Origin: an uncultured Bacilli bacterium
Lineage (GTDB): Bacteria; Bacillota_I; Bacilli_A; RF39; UBA660
Reading direction: 5' to 3'
Assembly: GCA_947628765.1 (NCBI GenBank)
Contig: CANRBD010000073.1
Coordinates: 1 to 5,283 of the forward strand
Length of the DNA: 5,283 nt
The first letter of the stretch is position 1, and each line of letters opens with the position of its first letter. Made by a program: the position numbers and the translations under genes. Shown one piece after another: positions 5,230-5,283 of the stretch. The notes below the pieces were generated by a model. That model was not told the DNA's origin and did not search any database. It saw nothing but the letters and a program-made list of their open reading frames with translations.

Positions 5230-5283
5230 ACTGCAATTCCGCAATATAAATTGTCTGCAAGGTATTACTATTTTTAGTACAAG
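5228..5283 (-). CDS. C-terminal end of an unidentified gene (last 17 codons)
   Basis: A minus-strand frame entering at the right edge reads 17 codons ending NTLQTIYIAELQ and stops with TAA at 5230-5228, exactly at the foot of the terminator hairpin. The same stop-in-terminator layout closes the three other separately terminated genes here, which supports this frame over the other open one, which would read through the terminator. The visible peptide is too short to name a family. Start and function lie outside the window. Confidence 0.55.
   Translation of the reverse strand, partial: CTKNSNTLQTIYIAELQ

Noticed and set aside
1..5283. CRISPR arrays, tRNA or rRNA genes, insertion sequences or defence systems
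   Set aside because: No regularly spaced repeats, tRNA-like cloverleaf, terminal inverted repeats with a transposase, or defence-related domains were seen on either strand.

Overview
This AT-rich window has every recognisable gene on the minus strand. It uses standard bacterial code: TGA ends asnB, and Trp is TGG. Shine-Dalgarno sites are strong, promoters are SigA-like, and intrinsic terminators are short hairpins with T runs. Together these suggest a low-GC, Gram-positive-type bacterium (Bacilli, Erysipelotrichia, RF39-like or Clostridia). The exact lineage cannot be fixed from this sequence.

Layout in the direction of transcription, right to left: (1) at the right edge, the last 17 codons of a gene, closed by a perfect 11-bp-arm hairpin terminator (about 5204-5229). 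(2) A secreted cell-wall-hydrolase-like gene (4373-5077) with its own strong promoter and two terminator-like hairpins. (3) A diverged tandem paralogue (3565-4248) with its own promoter and terminator. Both paralogues have a membrane-targeting N-terminus, a low-complexity spacer and a C-terminal glucosaminidase/lysozyme-like domain with four conserved cysteines. (4) A zinc-ribbon plus double-RDD membrane protein (2491-3498) with its own promoter and terminator. (5) A short promoter-to-terminator unit with no convincing protein (about 2364-2456), a possible small RNA or leader. (6) asnB, a glutamine-hydrolysing asparagine-synthetase-family amidotransferase (453-2276), with its own promoter. (7) A polytopic membrane protein that starts inside the asnB stop codon (ATGA overlap) and runs off the left edge. 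Its visible 152 residues resemble the N-terminal membrane region that some Firmicutes MurF-type ligases carry.

The recurring theme is the cell envelope. Two exported wall-hydrolase-like proteins and a multi-pass membrane protein sit beside an AsnB translationally coupled to a possible Mur-ligase-type protein. AsnB-family enzymes make asparagine in some bacteria and amidate meso-diaminopimelate in peptidoglycan precursors in others. If the downstream gene is a Mur ligase, the second role becomes plausible here; this is inference.

Nothing looks like a mobile element, CRISPR array, phage or defence system. The items most worth checking are the four-cysteine hydrolase pair, the orphan promoter-terminator unit, the asnB/membrane-protein coupling and the habit of placing terminator hairpins across stop codons.
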